The translations under genes and the position numbers were made by a program. The notes below the pieces were generated by a model. The model saw nothing but the letters and a program-made list of their open reading frames with translations. It was not told where the DNA came from and did not search any database. Shown here in pieces: positions 43,891 to 53,670 of a DNA stretch of 64,000 nt. The DNA comes from Synechococcus sp. ATX 2A4. GTDB lineage: Bacteria; Cyanobacteriota; Cyanobacteriia; PCC-6307; Cyanobiaceae. Within the stretch, counting starts at the first letter, position 1. Each line of letters begins with the position of its first letter. Location of the stretch: NCBI RefSeq assembly GCF_024346375.1, contig NZ_JAGQCV010000001.1, forward strand, positions 124,001-188,000, read 5' to 3'.

Positions 43891-45015
43891 TTAACCCACC
43901 GCCACGCTCTGGCGCAGGCCGGTATCGGCGGCGGTGATGGCCAGATCGCAGCAGAGCTGACTGCGAAAACCCTCGCTTAAACCTGGCACCATCGGCCGCC
44001 CCGTGCGCACACTGTTGGCCCACCAGCGGTGCAGCCGCGCCACCGGGGCGATCCGTCCATCGGCCCAGGTGCGGGAAAAGGCGAGAGCGGGATCAACCGG
44101 CACCGGCTGCAGCGCATCCCCTCGCCCTGCCCGCCAGAGATGGAAGCCATGCACGTAATCGCTTTGATTGTCGCTGCCCAGCACCAACGTGCCTTCGCTG
44201 CCGTAAAACTCAAGCCAGCAACCGCGTCCCTGCCGGGCCACCGCCGCCAAGCTCACCTGCGCCGGCACCAGCCGCTTGTTGCCGGCAACAAGGCCTGCGT
44301 CGAGGCCCAGCTGCAGCAGGGCGATGTCTTCCGCGTCCACGGCAGCCTGGCGCCCGCTGCCATCGGGCAGGGGTCGGGCAGTGATGGCGGTGGAGAGTGC
44401 CCCCTGCAGCTCCCGGGTGGGGCCGATCAGCCAGTGCAGCATGTCGAAGGCATGGGTTCCCAGCGCTCCCAGCACGCCACCACCCTCGCTGCGTTGGGCA
44501 TACCAGTTCCAGGGGCGAGTGGCATCGGCGCGGCTGCTCATCAGCCAGTCGAGCTTCACCAGCCATGGATCGCCGATCACGCCTGCCGCCAGCAGGGCAG
44601 CCAGCTGCTGAAACACCGGCACCGCCCGGTATTCGAAGTTGACCGCCACCTGCAGCCCTTGGCGGATCGCCAGCCGCTGCAGCTCCTCCACCTGCTCCGC
44701 CGACACCCCCACGGGTTTCTCGAGCAGCAGGTGCTTACCGGCGTTGAGGGCCGCTTTCGCCAGGTCGAAGCGTGGCGCCGGCGGCGTGGCGATCACCACC
44801 GCCTCGATGCCGGGCTCGGCCAACAGGGCGCCGAAATCGGTGAAGCCAGGCAGTGCAGCGGCACGGGCGGCCTGCTGCACCCGCTCGCGGCGCGGGTGCC
44901 AGAGCGCCACCGGTTCGGTGGAACCACTGGCACGCAGGGCCGGCAGGTGCACCTTTTCCCCGAACCCAAGGCCTGCCACCGCCACCCGCAGTGGCGCACC
45001 GTTGGAGTAGGTCAT
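43891..45015 (-). CDS. Gfo/Idh/MocA family oxidoreductase
   Basis: The 374-residue NAD(P)-dependent dehydrogenase has a Rossmann start AVAGLGFGEKVHLPALRAS. It also has the EKPVGVSAEQVEELQRLA motif (E-K-P, Lys at the active site), then NFEYRAVPVFQQLAALLAAG and LGTHAFDMLHWLIGP, which resembles the catalytic His region. Substrate unknown, probably a sugar or sugar derivative. Its start overlaps the stop of the upstream hypothetical gene (ATGA). Confidence 0.9.
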   Translation of the reverse strand: MTYSNGAPLRVAVAGLGFGEKVHLPALRASGSTEPVALWHPRRERVQQAARAAALPGFTDFGALLAEPGIEAVVIATPPAPRFDLAKAALNAGKHLLLEKPVGVSAEQVEELQRLAIRQGLQVAVNFEYRAVPVFQQLAALLAAGVIGDPWLVKLDWLMSSRADATRPWNWYAQRSEGGGVLGALGTHAFDMLHWLIGPTRELQGALSTAITARPLPDGSGRQAAVDAEDIALLQLGLDAGLVAGNKRLVPAQVSLAAVARQGRGCWLEFYGSEGTLVLGSDNQSDYVHGFHLWRAGRGDALQPVPVDPALAFSRTWADGRIAPVARLHRWWANSVRTGRPMVPGLSEGFRSQLCCDLAITAADTGLRQSVAVG

Positions 45016-45587
45016 CGGGAGGCCAGCAGTGGAGCGCCGGCGGCGCAGGCTTCCTCCAGCACGGCGGTGATCAGGGCGTCGCCGCCGGTGGGTTGCCAGT
45101 CGGCTCCGAAGCGGGGCAGGCCGTTCACGGCGGTGTCGCGGTAAAGCCGCTGGCCGCAGTCGAGGTCCATCACATAGAGCTGGCCGGGGCGCGCTTTGGC
45201 CTTGATGGCGTTGCCGGAGTCGTCTGCTTCGGGTGGTGGGGCCGGCTGAAAGCGGCTCAGCACCGAGAGCCAGCCATCACGGCTCAGCCTCAGGCTGCCC
45301 TCATCCCACCACTGGCGCCCTTCTTCGGTGGCGGGCACCTCTTTCCAGCTGACCGGACCGGCCAGGGCCGCCCCCGCAGAAGGGCCGGGAGCCGGCAGCA
45401 ACAGCGCCGGAAGCAGCGTCAGCAGCAGCACGGCGACTACCACGACACCCTGGCGCCTGCCGCCGGCGATCCTCGCCCGGGCCAACGACCCGATCCGGCT
45501 GGCGCGCGACCAGATCCGGTGGCCGGTCTCCTGGAGAGACCAGCACTGCACCAGCGGCTGATCACTCTGCTGCGAAAGCCGTGCCAT
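45012..45587 (-). CDS. hypothetical membrane-anchored protein
   Basis: The 191-residue protein has a basic N-terminal region and one hydrophobic helix at about 48-66 (VVVVAVLLLTLLPALLLPAP). The outside domain has VSWKEVPATEEGRQWWDEGS and LSRDGWLSVLSRFQP, with YVMDLDCGQRLYRDT. No family is recognised. It probably faces the periplasm or lumen. It overlaps both neighbours by 1 and 4 bp and lies between accD and the oxidoreductase gene, so it is co-translated with them. Confidence 0.65.
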   Translation of the reverse strand: MARLSQQSDQPLVQCWSLQETGHRIWSRASRIGSLARARIAGGRRQGVVVVAVLLLTLLPALLLPAPGPSAGAALAGPVSWKEVPATEEGRQWWDEGSLRLSRDGWLSVLSRFQPAPPPEADDSGNAIKAKARPGQLYVMDLDCGQRLYRDTAVNGLPRFGADWQPTGGDALITAVLEEACAAGAPLLASR

Positions 45588-46462
45588 CAGGCGGCTACGG
45601 CGGGGGTGACGCCATGCAGCCGCAGCAGACTTGCAAACGTGGAGCGGAAGCGCGTGCGTGGCACGATCAGGTCGACAAAGCCGTGTTCCTGCAGATATTC
45701 CGCCGTCTGGAAGCCTTCGGGCAACTTTTCGCGCAGGGTCTGCTCAATCACCCGGCGTCCGGCGAAGCCGATCAAGGCCTTGGGCTCGGCGAGGATCAGG
45801 TCGCCCAGCATCGCGAAGCTGGCGGTGACACCGCCGGTGGTGGGGTGGGTGAGCAGGGGGATGTAGAGCAGCTCTGCCTGGCGGTGACGCTGCAGGGCGC
45901 CGGAAATCTTGGCCATCTGCATCAGGCTGAGCATCCCCTCCTGCATGCGGGCTCCGCCTGAGGCACACACGATCAGGACGGGCCAACCGCGATCTGTGGC
46001 GGTCTCGACCATGCGGGTGAGCTTCTCGCCCACCACTGAGCCCATGGAACCGCCCATGAAGCGGAAATCCATCACGCCCAGCGCCAGCGGCAGGCCGTCA
46101 ATCCGGCAGAGGCCCGTGATCACCGCATCGCGCAGTCCGGTGCTGATCTGGGTGTCCCGCAGGCGATCGGCGTAGCTGCGTCGGTCTTTGAAGGCGAGCG
46201 GATCGGTGGGGGAAAGGTCGGTATCGAGGGCCTGGAAACTGCCCTCATCGGCGATCAGCCGCAGCCGGGCTTCACTGTCGATCCGCAGATGGTGGCCGCA
46301 GCCGCTGCAGACACTGGCATTGGCGATCAGGTCTTTGCGGTAGACCACCAGCCCGCATTCCGGGCACTTGCTCCAGAGGCCGTCGCCCTCGTCGAGTTCC
46401 TGGGGGGTGCGCACCACCGGGACAGCCTTGCGGCGATCGGCGAACCAGTCGAACAGCGACAC
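45587..46462 (-). CDS. accD: acetyl-CoA carboxylase carboxyltransferase subunit beta
   Basis: The 291-residue AccD has the N-terminal four-Cys zinc ribbon [14 protein letters not shown] then SVCSGCGHH. The crotonase-type core follows: [40 protein letters not shown], and [20 protein letters not shown] with [14 protein letters not shown]. With AccA it transfers carboxyl groups to acetyl-CoA for fatty-acid synthesis. Normal length and intact. Confidence 0.97.
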   Translation of the reverse strand: MSLFDWFADRRKAVPVVRTPQELDEGDGLWSKCPECGLVVYRKDLIANASVCSGCGHHLRIDSEARLRLIADEGSFQALDTDLSPTDPLAFKDRRSYADRLRDTQISTGLRDAVITGLCRIDGLPLALGVMDFRFMGGSMGSVVGEKLTRMVETATDRGWPVLIVCASGGARMQEGMLSLMQMAKISGALQRHRQAELLYIPLLTHPTTGGVTASFAMLGDLILAEPKALIGFAGRRVIEQTLREKLPEGFQTAEYLQEHGFVDLIVPRTRFRSTFASLLRLHGVTPAVAA

Positions 46463-46547
46463 GGGAGAGACGACAGGCGCAGGGACTGAGATCCATTAAA
46501 CGCCGCCGCTGCCGGAGCGGCTCCGGGGCTGCTCAGTGGCAAGCCGT

Positions 46548-47390
46548 TCAGAGGCTCTGGAAACCGAGCCAGCCGCCGAACCAGCGCAGCCACCAGCCCT
46601 CCCCTGCTAACCACACGGCGATGCCGCCGAAGGCCAGAAAGGGGCCGAAGGGAAAGGGCTGATGCGGACCCAGCCGGCCGGTGAGGCGGCCGAGCGAGCC
46701 CAGCAGGGCGCCGCCCAGCACGGCCAGGGCCACCGCCAGGCCCATGCCCTGCAGCCCGAGCCAGGCCCCCAGCAAGGCCGTGAGCTTGGCGTCGCCCAGG
46801 CCAAGGGCAGGGCGGCCAAGCAGCTTCTCGCCCGAGGCGCTGAGCCCTTCGAACGCGAGCAAGCCCACGGCTGCAGCGAGCAGATGGTTCACCAGCAGCT
46901 GGCGGGCAACCGCCTCCGACTGACTGATTCCCAGCAGGGCGGTGACGACCAGACCCCCCACCAGTCCCCAGCGACAGAGCGGCTCAGGCAGCCACAGCTG
47001 ATCGGCATCGATCAGCACCAGGGGAATCAGCAGGCTGATCAAGGCCCAGCCGGCCATCAGCAGCAACCAGAACGGCGGCGCGCCCATGGCGGTGGGGCGG
47101 GCCAGCACGACCGCCACCCAGAGCCCGGCGGTGAGCAGTTCCACCAGGGGGTAACGGGGGGAAATCGGAGCGTTGCAGTGGTTGCAGCGGCCCCGCAGCC
47201 ACAGCCAGCCCAGCACCGGAAGGTTTTCGTGCCAGGCCAGCGTGGCGCCGCAGTGGGGGCAGTGGCTGGGGGGCGAAACGATCGACTCGCGGCGCGGCAG
47301 TCGCCAGGCCACCACGTTCAGAAAACTGCCGACGCAGGCGCCGAGCAGGGCAGCCAACACGGCGATCGGTTCGATGCTGATGGGAGTCAT
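46548..47390 (-). CDS. pilD: prepilin peptidase (type IV leader peptidase)
   Basis: The 280-residue A24-family membrane protease processes and methylates type IV prepilins. It has the N-terminal two Cys pairs in CPHCGATLAWHENLPVLGWL and CNHCNAPISPRYPLVE. The aspartyl sites are in LVLIDADQLWLPEPLC and LGLGDAKLTALLGAWLGLQ (the G-x-G-D motif). Eight hydrophobic segments are visible. The upstream 79-residue gene overlaps its start by 4 bp. Confidence 0.96.
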   Translation of the reverse strand: MTPISIEPIAVLAALLGACVGSFLNVVAWRLPRRESIVSPPSHCPHCGATLAWHENLPVLGWLWLRGRCNHCNAPISPRYPLVELLTAGLWVAVVLARPTAMGAPPFWLLLMAGWALISLLIPLVLIDADQLWLPEPLCRWGLVGGLVVTALLGISQSEAVARQLLVNHLLAAAVGLLAFEGLSASGEKLLGRPALGLGDAKLTALLGAWLGLQGMGLAVALAVLGGALLGSLGRLTGRLGPHQPFPFGPFLAFGGIAVWLAGEGWWLRWFGGWLGFQSL

Positions 47391-47623
47391 GGGCGTCGGG
47401 TGTTGCGGGAGCGTGCGCCCCGCCCGCCAATCATCTCCAGCGGAATGAACCGCTCCTCCGGGAGGAGCACCGGGGCTTCGAACACCACCCGGCCCTGATC
47501 GGTGGCCTCCTGCAGGACGATTCCCAGCGGTTCGCTACCGCCGGGGACGTGTTCGCAGTAGTGGAAATACACCTGACGGGCCCGCCGCAGCACATCGCCG
47601 CTGTTGATCCGATCCCAGCGCAT
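47387..47623 (-). CDS. small conserved-type protein before pilD
   Basis: From ATG 47623 it has 78 residues: MRWDRINSGDVLRRARQVYF, then a stretch with VFEAPVLLPEERFIPLEMIG and a basic RNTRRP end. It looks like a real short protein but I do not recognise it. It overlaps pilD by 4 bp and probably shares its transcript. The frame is open to 47659. Confidence 0.6.
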   Translation of the reverse strand: MRWDRINSGDVLRRARQVYFHYCEHVPGGSEPLGIVLQEATDQGRVVFEAPVLLPEERFIPLEMIGGRGARSRNTRRP

Positions 47624-47753
47624 GGAATGGTTGGCCGCGCTGCCGGCCCCGCGAATCACGAAGGACGGGGGGAGGGAACCGGATGGGGAATCAGGAGATG
47701 TGGCGATGGAAATCGTCCTCCCCCGGCGCGATCGTCAGGGGCAGCCTAAGCGG

Positions 47754-48656
47754 TCAGAAGAGGCTCTTCTTATCTTCGATCATCCGGTGGATGATCGGCG
47801 TGAGGATCAGCTCCATGGCAAAGCCCATCTTGCCGCCGTTCACCACGATGCTCGTGGGGCTTGACATGAAGGAGCCGTTGATCATCCGCAGCAGGTAGGA
47901 GAAATCGATCCCCCACTTCTCCCGCGCTCCCTTGCGGAAGTGAATGATCACGAAGCTTTCGTCGGGGGTGGGGATGTTGCGGCAGATGAACGGGTTGGAG
48001 GTATCCACCGTGGGCACCCGCTGGAAGTTGATGTCGGTGCGGCTGAACTGGGGGCAGATGTGGTTGATGTAGTCGGGCATGCGCCGCAGGATCGTGTCCA
48101 CGATCGTTTCGGCGGAGTAGCCCCGCTCAGCGTTGTCACGGCTGATCTTCTGGATCCATTCCAGGTTGGCGATCGGCACCACGCCGATCAGCAGGTCGAC
48201 CAGCGAGGCCACGTCGTAGCCATCCCCTTCCACACCGCCATGCAGGCCTTCGTAGAACAGCAGATCGGTGCCGGTGGGGATCTCTTCCCAGGGGGTGAAC
48301 TGACCGGGTTCCAGCTGGGTGCCGAGCCGGGCGTTGTGCTCGGCGGCCTCCTCGACCGAGTGCAGGTAGTAGCGCTTCTGGCCGTTGCCGGATTCGCCGT
48401 AGGCCCGGAACAGATCCTCCAATTGGTCGAAGAGGTTGGCTTCCGGACCGAAGTGGGAAAAGTTGATGCCGTTGGCCTGGGCCTTGGCCATCTCCTCCTT
48501 CATCGGGCCGCGCTCGAAGCGGTGGAAGCTGTCGCCCTCCACCACCACGGGCTGGATGCCCTCCCGCTGGAAGATGTGCTCAAAGGCGCGCTTGACCGTG
48601 CTGGTGCCTGCGCCCGAGGAACCGGTGACAGCCACGACCGGGTGACGTTTGGACAT
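47754..48656 (-). CDS. prk: phosphoribulokinase
   Basis: The 300-residue Calvin-cycle kinase makes ribulose-1,5-bisphosphate. It has the P-loop AVTGSSGAGTSTVKRAFEHI, EGDSFHRFERGPMKEEM, and the segment YEGLHGGVEGDGYDVASLVD with VVPIANLEWIQKI. It ends DYINHICPQFSRTDINFQR and the NPFICRNIPTPDESFVIIHF region. It lacks the Cys pair of the redox-regulated plant form at the P-loop (Ser/Ala there), and looks close to the shorter bacterial-type PRK. It is placed alone between leuB and the small gene before pilD. Confidence 0.95.
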   Translation of the reverse strand: MSKRHPVVAVTGSSGAGTSTVKRAFEHIFQREGIQPVVVEGDSFHRFERGPMKEEMAKAQANGINFSHFGPEANLFDQLEDLFRAYGESGNGQKRYYLHSVEEAAEHNARLGTQLEPGQFTPWEEIPTGTDLLFYEGLHGGVEGDGYDVASLVDLLIGVVPIANLEWIQKISRDNAERGYSAETIVDTILRRMPDYINHICPQFSRTDINFQRVPTVDTSNPFICRNIPTPDESFVIIHFRKGAREKWGIDFSYLLRMINGSFMSSPTSIVVNGGKMGFAMELILTPIIHRMIEDKKSLF

Positions 48657-48703
48657 CGGTGCAGCGGGGGAGAAACGAGGCTGTGAGTTTGGCAGGTCGC
48701 CGG

Positions 48704-49792
48704 TCAGAGGGCTTCCAGCAGCCGATCACCGATTGCGGCGCAACCCAGCTGCGTGCAGCCAGCGGCCAGGCCGGCCTCACCGATCAGGTCGGCGGTGCGG
48801 CAGCCCGCCGCCAGCACCCTGTCCACCGCACGCTCCAGGGCATCGGCGGCCTCAGGCCGCTGCAGACCCACCCGCAGCAGCATGGCGGCCGACAGCACCA
48901 TCGCCATCGGATTGGCCACGTTCTGGCCGGCAATGTCGGGCGCTGAGCCGTGCACCGGCTCGAATAAACCTGGCCCATCGCTGCCGAGGGAGGCGGACGG
49001 CAACATGCCGATGCTGCCGGTGAGCATGGCGGCTTCGTCGCTGAGGATGTCGCCGAAGAGGTTGCCAGTGAGCAGCACATCGAACTGCTTCGGCCACCGC
49101 ACCAGCTGCATGGCGGCGTTATCGACGTAGAGATGGCTGAGCTCCACGGCGGGATGGTCGGCGGCCATCGCCGTGACCCGGTCGCGCCAGAGCTGGCTCA
49201 CATCGAGCACGTTGGCCTTGTCGACCGAACACAGCCGCCCACGGCGCTCGGCCGCCAGCTGGAACGCCACCTTGGCGATGCGATCGATCTCGTAATCGCT
49301 GTAGGCCATGGTGTTGAAGGCGCGCACATGCCCACCGGCTTCCACCCGGCCTTTCGGGGTGCCGAAGTAGATGCCGCCGGTGAGCTCGCGCACCACCAGC
49401 AGGTCAACGCCTTCGATCACCTCGGGCTTGAGGCTGCTGGCGCCCGCCAGAGCCGGAATGATCTTCACCGGGCGCAGGTTGGCGAACAGGCCGAGGCCGG
49501 CCCTGAGGGACAGCAGACCGCTTTCGGGGCGCTGCTCGCGCGGCAGAGCGTCGTAGCGGGGGCCGCCGATCGCTGCCAGCAGCACCGCATCGCTCTGGCG
49601 GCAGGTCTCGAGCGTGCGCTCCGGTAGGGGCACCCCGCAGGCATCGATCGCCGCCCCCCCCACCGGCTGTTCGTCGAAGCTGAGCGAAAAGCCGTGGCTG
49701 GCGCTCACCGCCTCCAGCAGCCGCCTGGCCACCGCCGTGATCTCCGGACCGATGCCGTCGCCGGGCAGAAGGGTGATCCGGTACGTGGTCAT
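48704..49792 (-). CDS. leuB: 3-isopropylmalate dehydrogenase
   Basis: The 362-residue enzyme is in the leucine pathway. It has [40 protein letters not shown] with [35 protein letters not shown] (active-site Arg and Tyr region), [15 protein letters not shown], and [20 protein letters not shown]. Length and motifs are standard for LeuB and separate it from isocitrate dehydrogenase. It lies 70 bp downstream of lpxD on the same strand. Confidence 0.96.
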   Translation of the reverse strand: MTTYRITLLPGDGIGPEITAVARRLLEAVSASHGFSLSFDEQPVGGAAIDACGVPLPERTLETCRQSDAVLLAAIGGPRYDALPREQRPESGLLSLRAGLGLFANLRPVKIIPALAGASSLKPEVIEGVDLLVVRELTGGIYFGTPKGRVEAGGHVRAFNTMAYSDYEIDRIAKVAFQLAAERRGRLCSVDKANVLDVSQLWRDRVTAMAADHPAVELSHLYVDNAAMQLVRWPKQFDVLLTGNLFGDILSDEAAMLTGSIGMLPSASLGSDGPGLFEPVHGSAPDIAGQNVANPMAMVLSAAMLLRVGLQRPEAADALERAVDRVLAAGCRTADLIGEAGLAAGCTQLGCAAIGDRLLEAL

Positions 49793-49862
49793 GGGTTCAG
49801 CCGAGGCGGCGGGGCCAACTGGCGAGATTACCGGCTCAGCTGCAGACGCCGGCGCAGGGCCC

Positions 49863-50915
49863 TCAGTGATCGCTTGCGGCGGCCTTGAGCTGGCGCACGC
49901 TGCGGGCCAGCTCCGGCAGCTTGCTGAAGGCCGCCGAGCAGCGCAGCCACAGCCGGTTCGGGATCGCTGGGTAGCCGCTCACCACCTCGCCGGCGGCGAT
50001 GTCGCCATGCAAGCCCGACTTGGACGAAGCGATCGCCCGATCACCGATCGTGGTGCGGTTGGCCACACCCACCTGGCCCGCCAGGATCACGCCATTGCCG
50101 AGGCGGGCACCGCCGGCGATGCCCACCTGGGCCGCCAGCGCACACCCCCTGCCGGTGACAACGCCATGGCCGATCTGCACGAGGTTGTCGATCTTGGTGC
50201 CGGCGCCGATGCGCGTTTCCCCCACCGAGGGACGATCGATGGTGGTACCGCAGCCCACTTCCACCTGCTCCTCCAGCACCACCAGGCCTGTCTGGGGCAT
50301 CTTGCGCCAGCCATTGGCGGTGGGCACGAAGCCGAACCCCTCCGAACCGATCACGGCGTTGGAGTGCACCACGCAGCCACGCGCCAGGCGGCTGCCGGGA
50401 TGAAGCACCGCGTTGGCATGCACCTCACAGCCTTCGGCCAGGTGCACGTCGGGGTAAAGCACCACGCCGGCATGGAGCACGCAGCCCTCACCCACCAGGC
50501 AGTCGGCCCCCACCACCACATGGGCGGCGATATGCACGCCAACGCCGACACTGGCGCTCGGATCGATCACGGCAGACGGGTGAATGCCGGCGGGCCATTG
50601 CCGGGGCGGATGCAGGGCCGCCAGGGCCTCGGCGAACCCCAGCCGCGGATCCTTCAGGGCCACCCAGGCCAGGCCCCGCTCCTGCGCCAATTGCTGCAGT
50701 TCCGGGTCGAGCGGCAGCAGCAGGGCCGAGGCGCAGCAGGTGGCCAGGGCGGCACTGAGCTGGTGGCCAGGCATGAGAAAGGAAAGCTGGCCGGTGGCGG
50801 CCTGGTCCACGGCGGCCGCCCCGCTCAGTTCGGGGTCGCCTGCGAGATGCCGCGGCGCGGTGTCGTTGAGCACGCCCTGCTGGGCGAGGTGGAGCAGCAG
50901 GGTGCTGAAGCGCAT
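49863..50915 (-). CDS. lpxD: UDP-3-O-acyl-glucosamine N-acyltransferase
   Basis: The 350-residue lipid A enzyme has the N-terminal uridine-binding domain, then a left-handed beta helix with hexapeptide repeats from about residue 105 ([40 protein letters not shown]). The catalytic segment [20 protein letters not shown] supplies the conserved His. The ending [20 protein letters not shown] is typical. It shows that the organism makes a lipid-A-type outer membrane. Confidence 0.94.
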   Translation of the reverse strand: MRFSTLLLHLAQQGVLNDTAPRHLAGDPELSGAAAVDQAATGQLSFLMPGHQLSAALATCCASALLLPLDPELQQLAQERGLAWVALKDPRLGFAEALAALHPPRQWPAGIHPSAVIDPSASVGVGVHIAAHVVVGADCLVGEGCVLHAGVVLYPDVHLAEGCEVHANAVLHPGSRLARGCVVHSNAVIGSEGFGFVPTANGWRKMPQTGLVVLEEQVEVGCGTTIDRPSVGETRIGAGTKIDNLVQIGHGVVTGRGCALAAQVGIAGGARLGNGVILAGQVGVANRTTIGDRAIASSKSGLHGDIAAGEVVSGYPAIPNRLWLRCSAAFSKLPELARSVRQLKAAASDH

Positions 50916-50962
50916 GCTGCCGGAGCCGCGAACTGAGGCCGGATCGTAGGCCTGCTTTGCGG

Positions 50963-52084
50963 TCAGTCGGTGACGGGTGCCAGGGCCGTGAGTACCAGAT
51001 GATCTCGATGCACCACCGCTGCTCCCGCCGGCTGCTGCAGCTCCCGCTGCACGGCGCTGCTGCTGAGGCCCAGCACCTGCCGCACCTCCTCGCTGCTCAA
51101 GGCGCAGAGGCCCCGGCCGATCTCCTCTCCCTGAAGCGACACCAGCCGCACCGCGTCCTGGCGCCCGAAGTGGCCCTCCACGGCGCGGATTCCCACGGCC
51201 AGCAGCGAGGCACCGCGCTCCACCAGCGCCTGCTGGGCACCGGCATCGATCACCAGATCCCCCTTGGGCAGCAGGGCGTGGGCCATCCAGCCCTTGCGAT
51301 CGGCCAGGGGCTGGCGGCTCGGTTGAAACACGGTTCCCACCTTGTCGCCGGCCACCAGGGCGTCCAGCACGCTCGGATCGCGGCCATCGGCCAGCCGCAC
51401 CCGCACCCCGCTGGAGGTGGCGATGCGGGCGGCGGTCAGCTTGGTGGTCATGCCGCCGGTTCCCCAGCGCCCGCCGCCGCTGGCCACGCCGCTGAGCCGG
51501 GCCAGCTCCTGGAGGTCGCGCACCTCTTCGATCGGTTCGACGTTGGCATCGCTGCGGGGATCCCCGGAATAGAGCCGGTCGACATCGGTGAGCAGCACCA
51601 GTTCCTCCGCGCCGATCGCCACCGCCACCAGCGCGGAGAGGGTGTCGTTGTCGCCGAAACGCAGTTCGTCGGTGGCCAGGGTGTCGTTTTCGTTCACGAT
51701 CGGGATCACGCCCCAGCCCAGCAGGTGCTCGAGGGTGCGGCAGCCGTTCTGGTAGCGGCGGCGCGAGGCGAGGTCGCCGCGGGTGAGCAGCACCTGGGCC
51801 ACGCAGACGCCATGGGCCGCAAAGGCTTTGGCATAGAGCCCCATCAGCTGGCCCTGCCCCACCGCCGCCGCCGCCTGCAACGCCACCACTTCGGTGGGGC
51901 GCTGCGTCAGCTGCAGGGCATGGCAGCCCAGGCCCACGGCGCCGCTGGTCACCAGGGTGACCTGATCGCCACGGCGGCGCTGCTGGCTGAGGCTGGCCGC
52001 CAGATCGGCGATCACGCAGGCGGTGTCGCGATCGGCCGCCCCCCGCAGCAGGCTGGTGCCCACCTTGATCACACGCCGCGTCAT
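50963..52084 (-). CDS. proB: glutamate 5-kinase
   Basis: The 373-residue first enzyme of proline synthesis has [46 protein letters not shown] and [20 protein letters not shown], then a C-terminal PUA domain ([20 protein letters not shown]). Feedback inhibition by proline is usual for this family. Its start overlaps the yqeG stop by 4 bp, part of a tight cluster running to ruvX. Confidence 0.96.
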   Translation of the reverse strand: MTRRVIKVGTSLLRGAADRDTACVIADLAASLSQQRRRGDQVTLVTSGAVGLGCHALQLTQRPTEVVALQAAAAVGQGQLMGLYAKAFAAHGVCVAQVLLTRGDLASRRRYQNGCRTLEHLLGWGVIPIVNENDTLATDELRFGDNDTLSALVAVAIGAEELVLLTDVDRLYSGDPRSDANVEPIEEVRDLQELARLSGVASGGGRWGTGGMTTKLTAARIATSSGVRVRLADGRDPSVLDALVAGDKVGTVFQPSRQPLADRKGWMAHALLPKGDLVIDAGAQQALVERGASLLAVGIRAVEGHFGRQDAVRLVSLQGEEIGRGLCALSSEEVRQVLGLSSSAVQRELQQPAGAAVVHRDHLVLTALAPVTD

Positions 52085-52596
52085 CCCTTCAGATCCGCTC
52101 CCACCAGCCGCGCCAGCCGCACTTCCAGCCGTTGCAGATGATCAACGCGGCAAGGCATCCCGTGCACATCCACCGGCTTGGCCAGCACCGTGAACAGGCC
52201 GAGCCGGTTGCCGACCAGCACATCGGTGAAGAGGCGATCACCCACCACCGCCACCTGCCGCGGCGGCAGATCCAGTTCGGCCAGCACCCGCCGCAGGGTG
52301 CTGCGGCGGGGCTTGCCCGCCGAAATGGTGTAGGGCAGATCGAGCTGATCGGCCACCGCACCGATGCGGCGCCGGGAGGGGTTGTTGCTGAACAGGTGAA
52401 TGCGCAGGTGCGGCTTCGCCAGAATCAGCCACTGCTCCACCGCAGGCGGCAACTGCGACTGCCGGCGCGGGATGAGGGTGCGATCCACATCCAGCACCAG
52501 CGCCTTGATGTTCTGGTCGAGCAGGCGCTGCAGGGGCAGCCCGGCCAGGCTGGTTTGCAGCTCCCAATCGGGTTGCAGCAGGTGGCGGGAGGTCAC
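52081..52596 (-). CDS. yqeG: YqeG-family HAD IIIA phosphatase
   Basis: The 171-residue protein carries HAD motif [19 protein letters not shown] (D-V-D-x-T), [20 protein letters not shown] as motif II, and [20 protein letters not shown] as the C-terminal acidic motif. YqeG proteins are small phosphatases of unknown natural substrate, related to phosphatidylglycerophosphate phosphatase in chloroplasts. It overlaps both neighbours, so it is co-translated. Confidence 0.93.
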   Translation of the reverse strand: MTSRHLLQPDWELQTSLAGLPLQRLLDQNIKALVLDVDRTLIPRRQSQLPPAVEQWLILAKPHLRIHLFSNNPSRRRIGAVADQLDLPYTISAGKPRRSTLRRVLAELDLPPRQVAVVGDRLFTDVLVGNRLGLFTVLAKPVDVHGMPCRVDHLQRLEVRLARLVGADLKG

Positions 52597-53147
52597 CCAG
52601 CGCTCTCCCGATCGTCGAGTTCGGCCTCGATTCTGGGCTGCACACGGTCGAATTCCTCGCCTTCCACCAGCACGGCTTCGCCGTTCTGCATGCGGGCCAC
52701 CACGAAGAAGGGATCCAGCGGGATGTACAGGCCGTACTCCTGGTCTTCGACCATGAAGCTGACGAGCAGCTCGTAGGTGTCGGTGTCGTCGTCGTCGTCG
52801 CCCTCTTCGTCGTCGAGATCCTCTGGATCAGGCTCCTCCAGCTCACCGCTCACCGTGAGCGTGACGGCAGAACGCACCAAGGTGAGGTCGTGCTCCTGCA
52901 GCACCACATCGGCCACCGAGAGGATCGGCTCGGTGGCATCGAGGGTTTCGATCGGCTCCGGTTCGTCGTCTCCTTGCATCCGGAACAGGCAGACCGGGGT
53001 GTCGACTGGGGTGAGCAGGGCGTAATCCTGCCCATCCAGTGGAATCAGTTGTTCGAGGAAACAGAGCAGCTGGCGGTCGTGGTCGTCACGGACGAGAACC
53101 GTGGGCACGTCACCGGATCCTGTGATCGAGGGGCCTTCGGCACTCAT
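52593..53147 (-). CDS. DUF3727 domain protein
   Basis: The 184-residue, strongly acidic cyanobacterial protein has CFLEQLIPLDGQDYALLTPV and VCLFRMQGDDEPEPIETLD, an Asp/Glu run at 110-125, then SFMVEDQEYGLYIPLDPFFV. The two beta-rich halves resemble each other and the DUF1292 fold. The function is unknown. Its position between ruvX and yqeG is conserved in cyanobacteria as I recall. Confidence 0.88.
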   Translation of the reverse strand: MSAEGPSITGSGDVPTVLVRDDHDRQLLCFLEQLIPLDGQDYALLTPVDTPVCLFRMQGDDEPEPIETLDATEPILSVADVVLQEHDLTLVRSAVTLTVSGELEEPDPEDLDDEEGDDDDDTDTYELLVSFMVEDQEYGLYIPLDPFFVVARMQNGEAVLVEGEEFDRVQPRIEAELDDRESAG

Positions 53148-53157
53148 AGAGGGGGAG

Positions 53158-53670
53158 TCAGACCCTCTCAGAATGTCGCAGCGTCGGCCTGGTGTCCGTA
53201 TGCGGGGTCGCCAAGGTCACCGGCTCATCACCTTCCCGCAACCATTGCTCCAGCAACAGTGCCGCAGCGGCGCTGTCGAGGGCGCCGCTGCGGTCACCGT
53301 GCAGGCGGTGGCGTTCGCCCGCTTCCCAGCTGCTGCCGTGCTCATTCACCCAGGCCAGTGGCAGGTTCAGGTGGCGGGCCAGCCGTTCGCCGTAGCGGCG
53401 GCAGTGGACGGCCTGGGGCGTGGGCTGCTGACGGCTGTCGAGCGGCAGGCCCACCACCAGGGCCACCACCCGCCGGCTCAAGCTGAGGGCGCGCAGGATG
53501 TCGAGGTCGTGGGCGTAAATGCCGCGCGCGAGCGCCGGCAGGGGTGTGACCGTGAGACCGAGCGGATCACAGCCCGCCAGGCCGATGCGGCGCCGGCCCA
53601 CATCCACAGCCAACACAGAGCGGGGCTGCGGTGGCCTGGTACGTTGCGGCGCAGCGGGGGTAGTGCTCAC
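53158..53670 (-). CDS. ruvX: putative Holliday junction resolvase / pre-16S rRNA nuclease YqgF
   Basis: The 170-residue RNase-H-fold protein has SVLAVDVGRRRIGLAGCDPL (first catalytic Asp), VVALVVGLPLDSRQQPTPQA and LPLAWVNEHGSSWEAGERH, then a late ALDSAAAALLLEQWL with the last Asp. In E. coli YqgF matures the 5' end of 16S rRNA. The resolvase name is historical. It overlaps the GNAT-like gene upstream by 4 bp. Confidence 0.93.
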   Translation of the reverse strand: MSTTPAAPQRTRPPQPRSVLAVDVGRRRIGLAGCDPLGLTVTPLPALARGIYAHDLDILRALSLSRRVVALVVGLPLDSRQQPTPQAVHCRRYGERLARHLNLPLAWVNEHGSSWEAGERHRLHGDRSGALDSAAAALLLEQWLREGDEPVTLATPHTDTRPTLRHSERV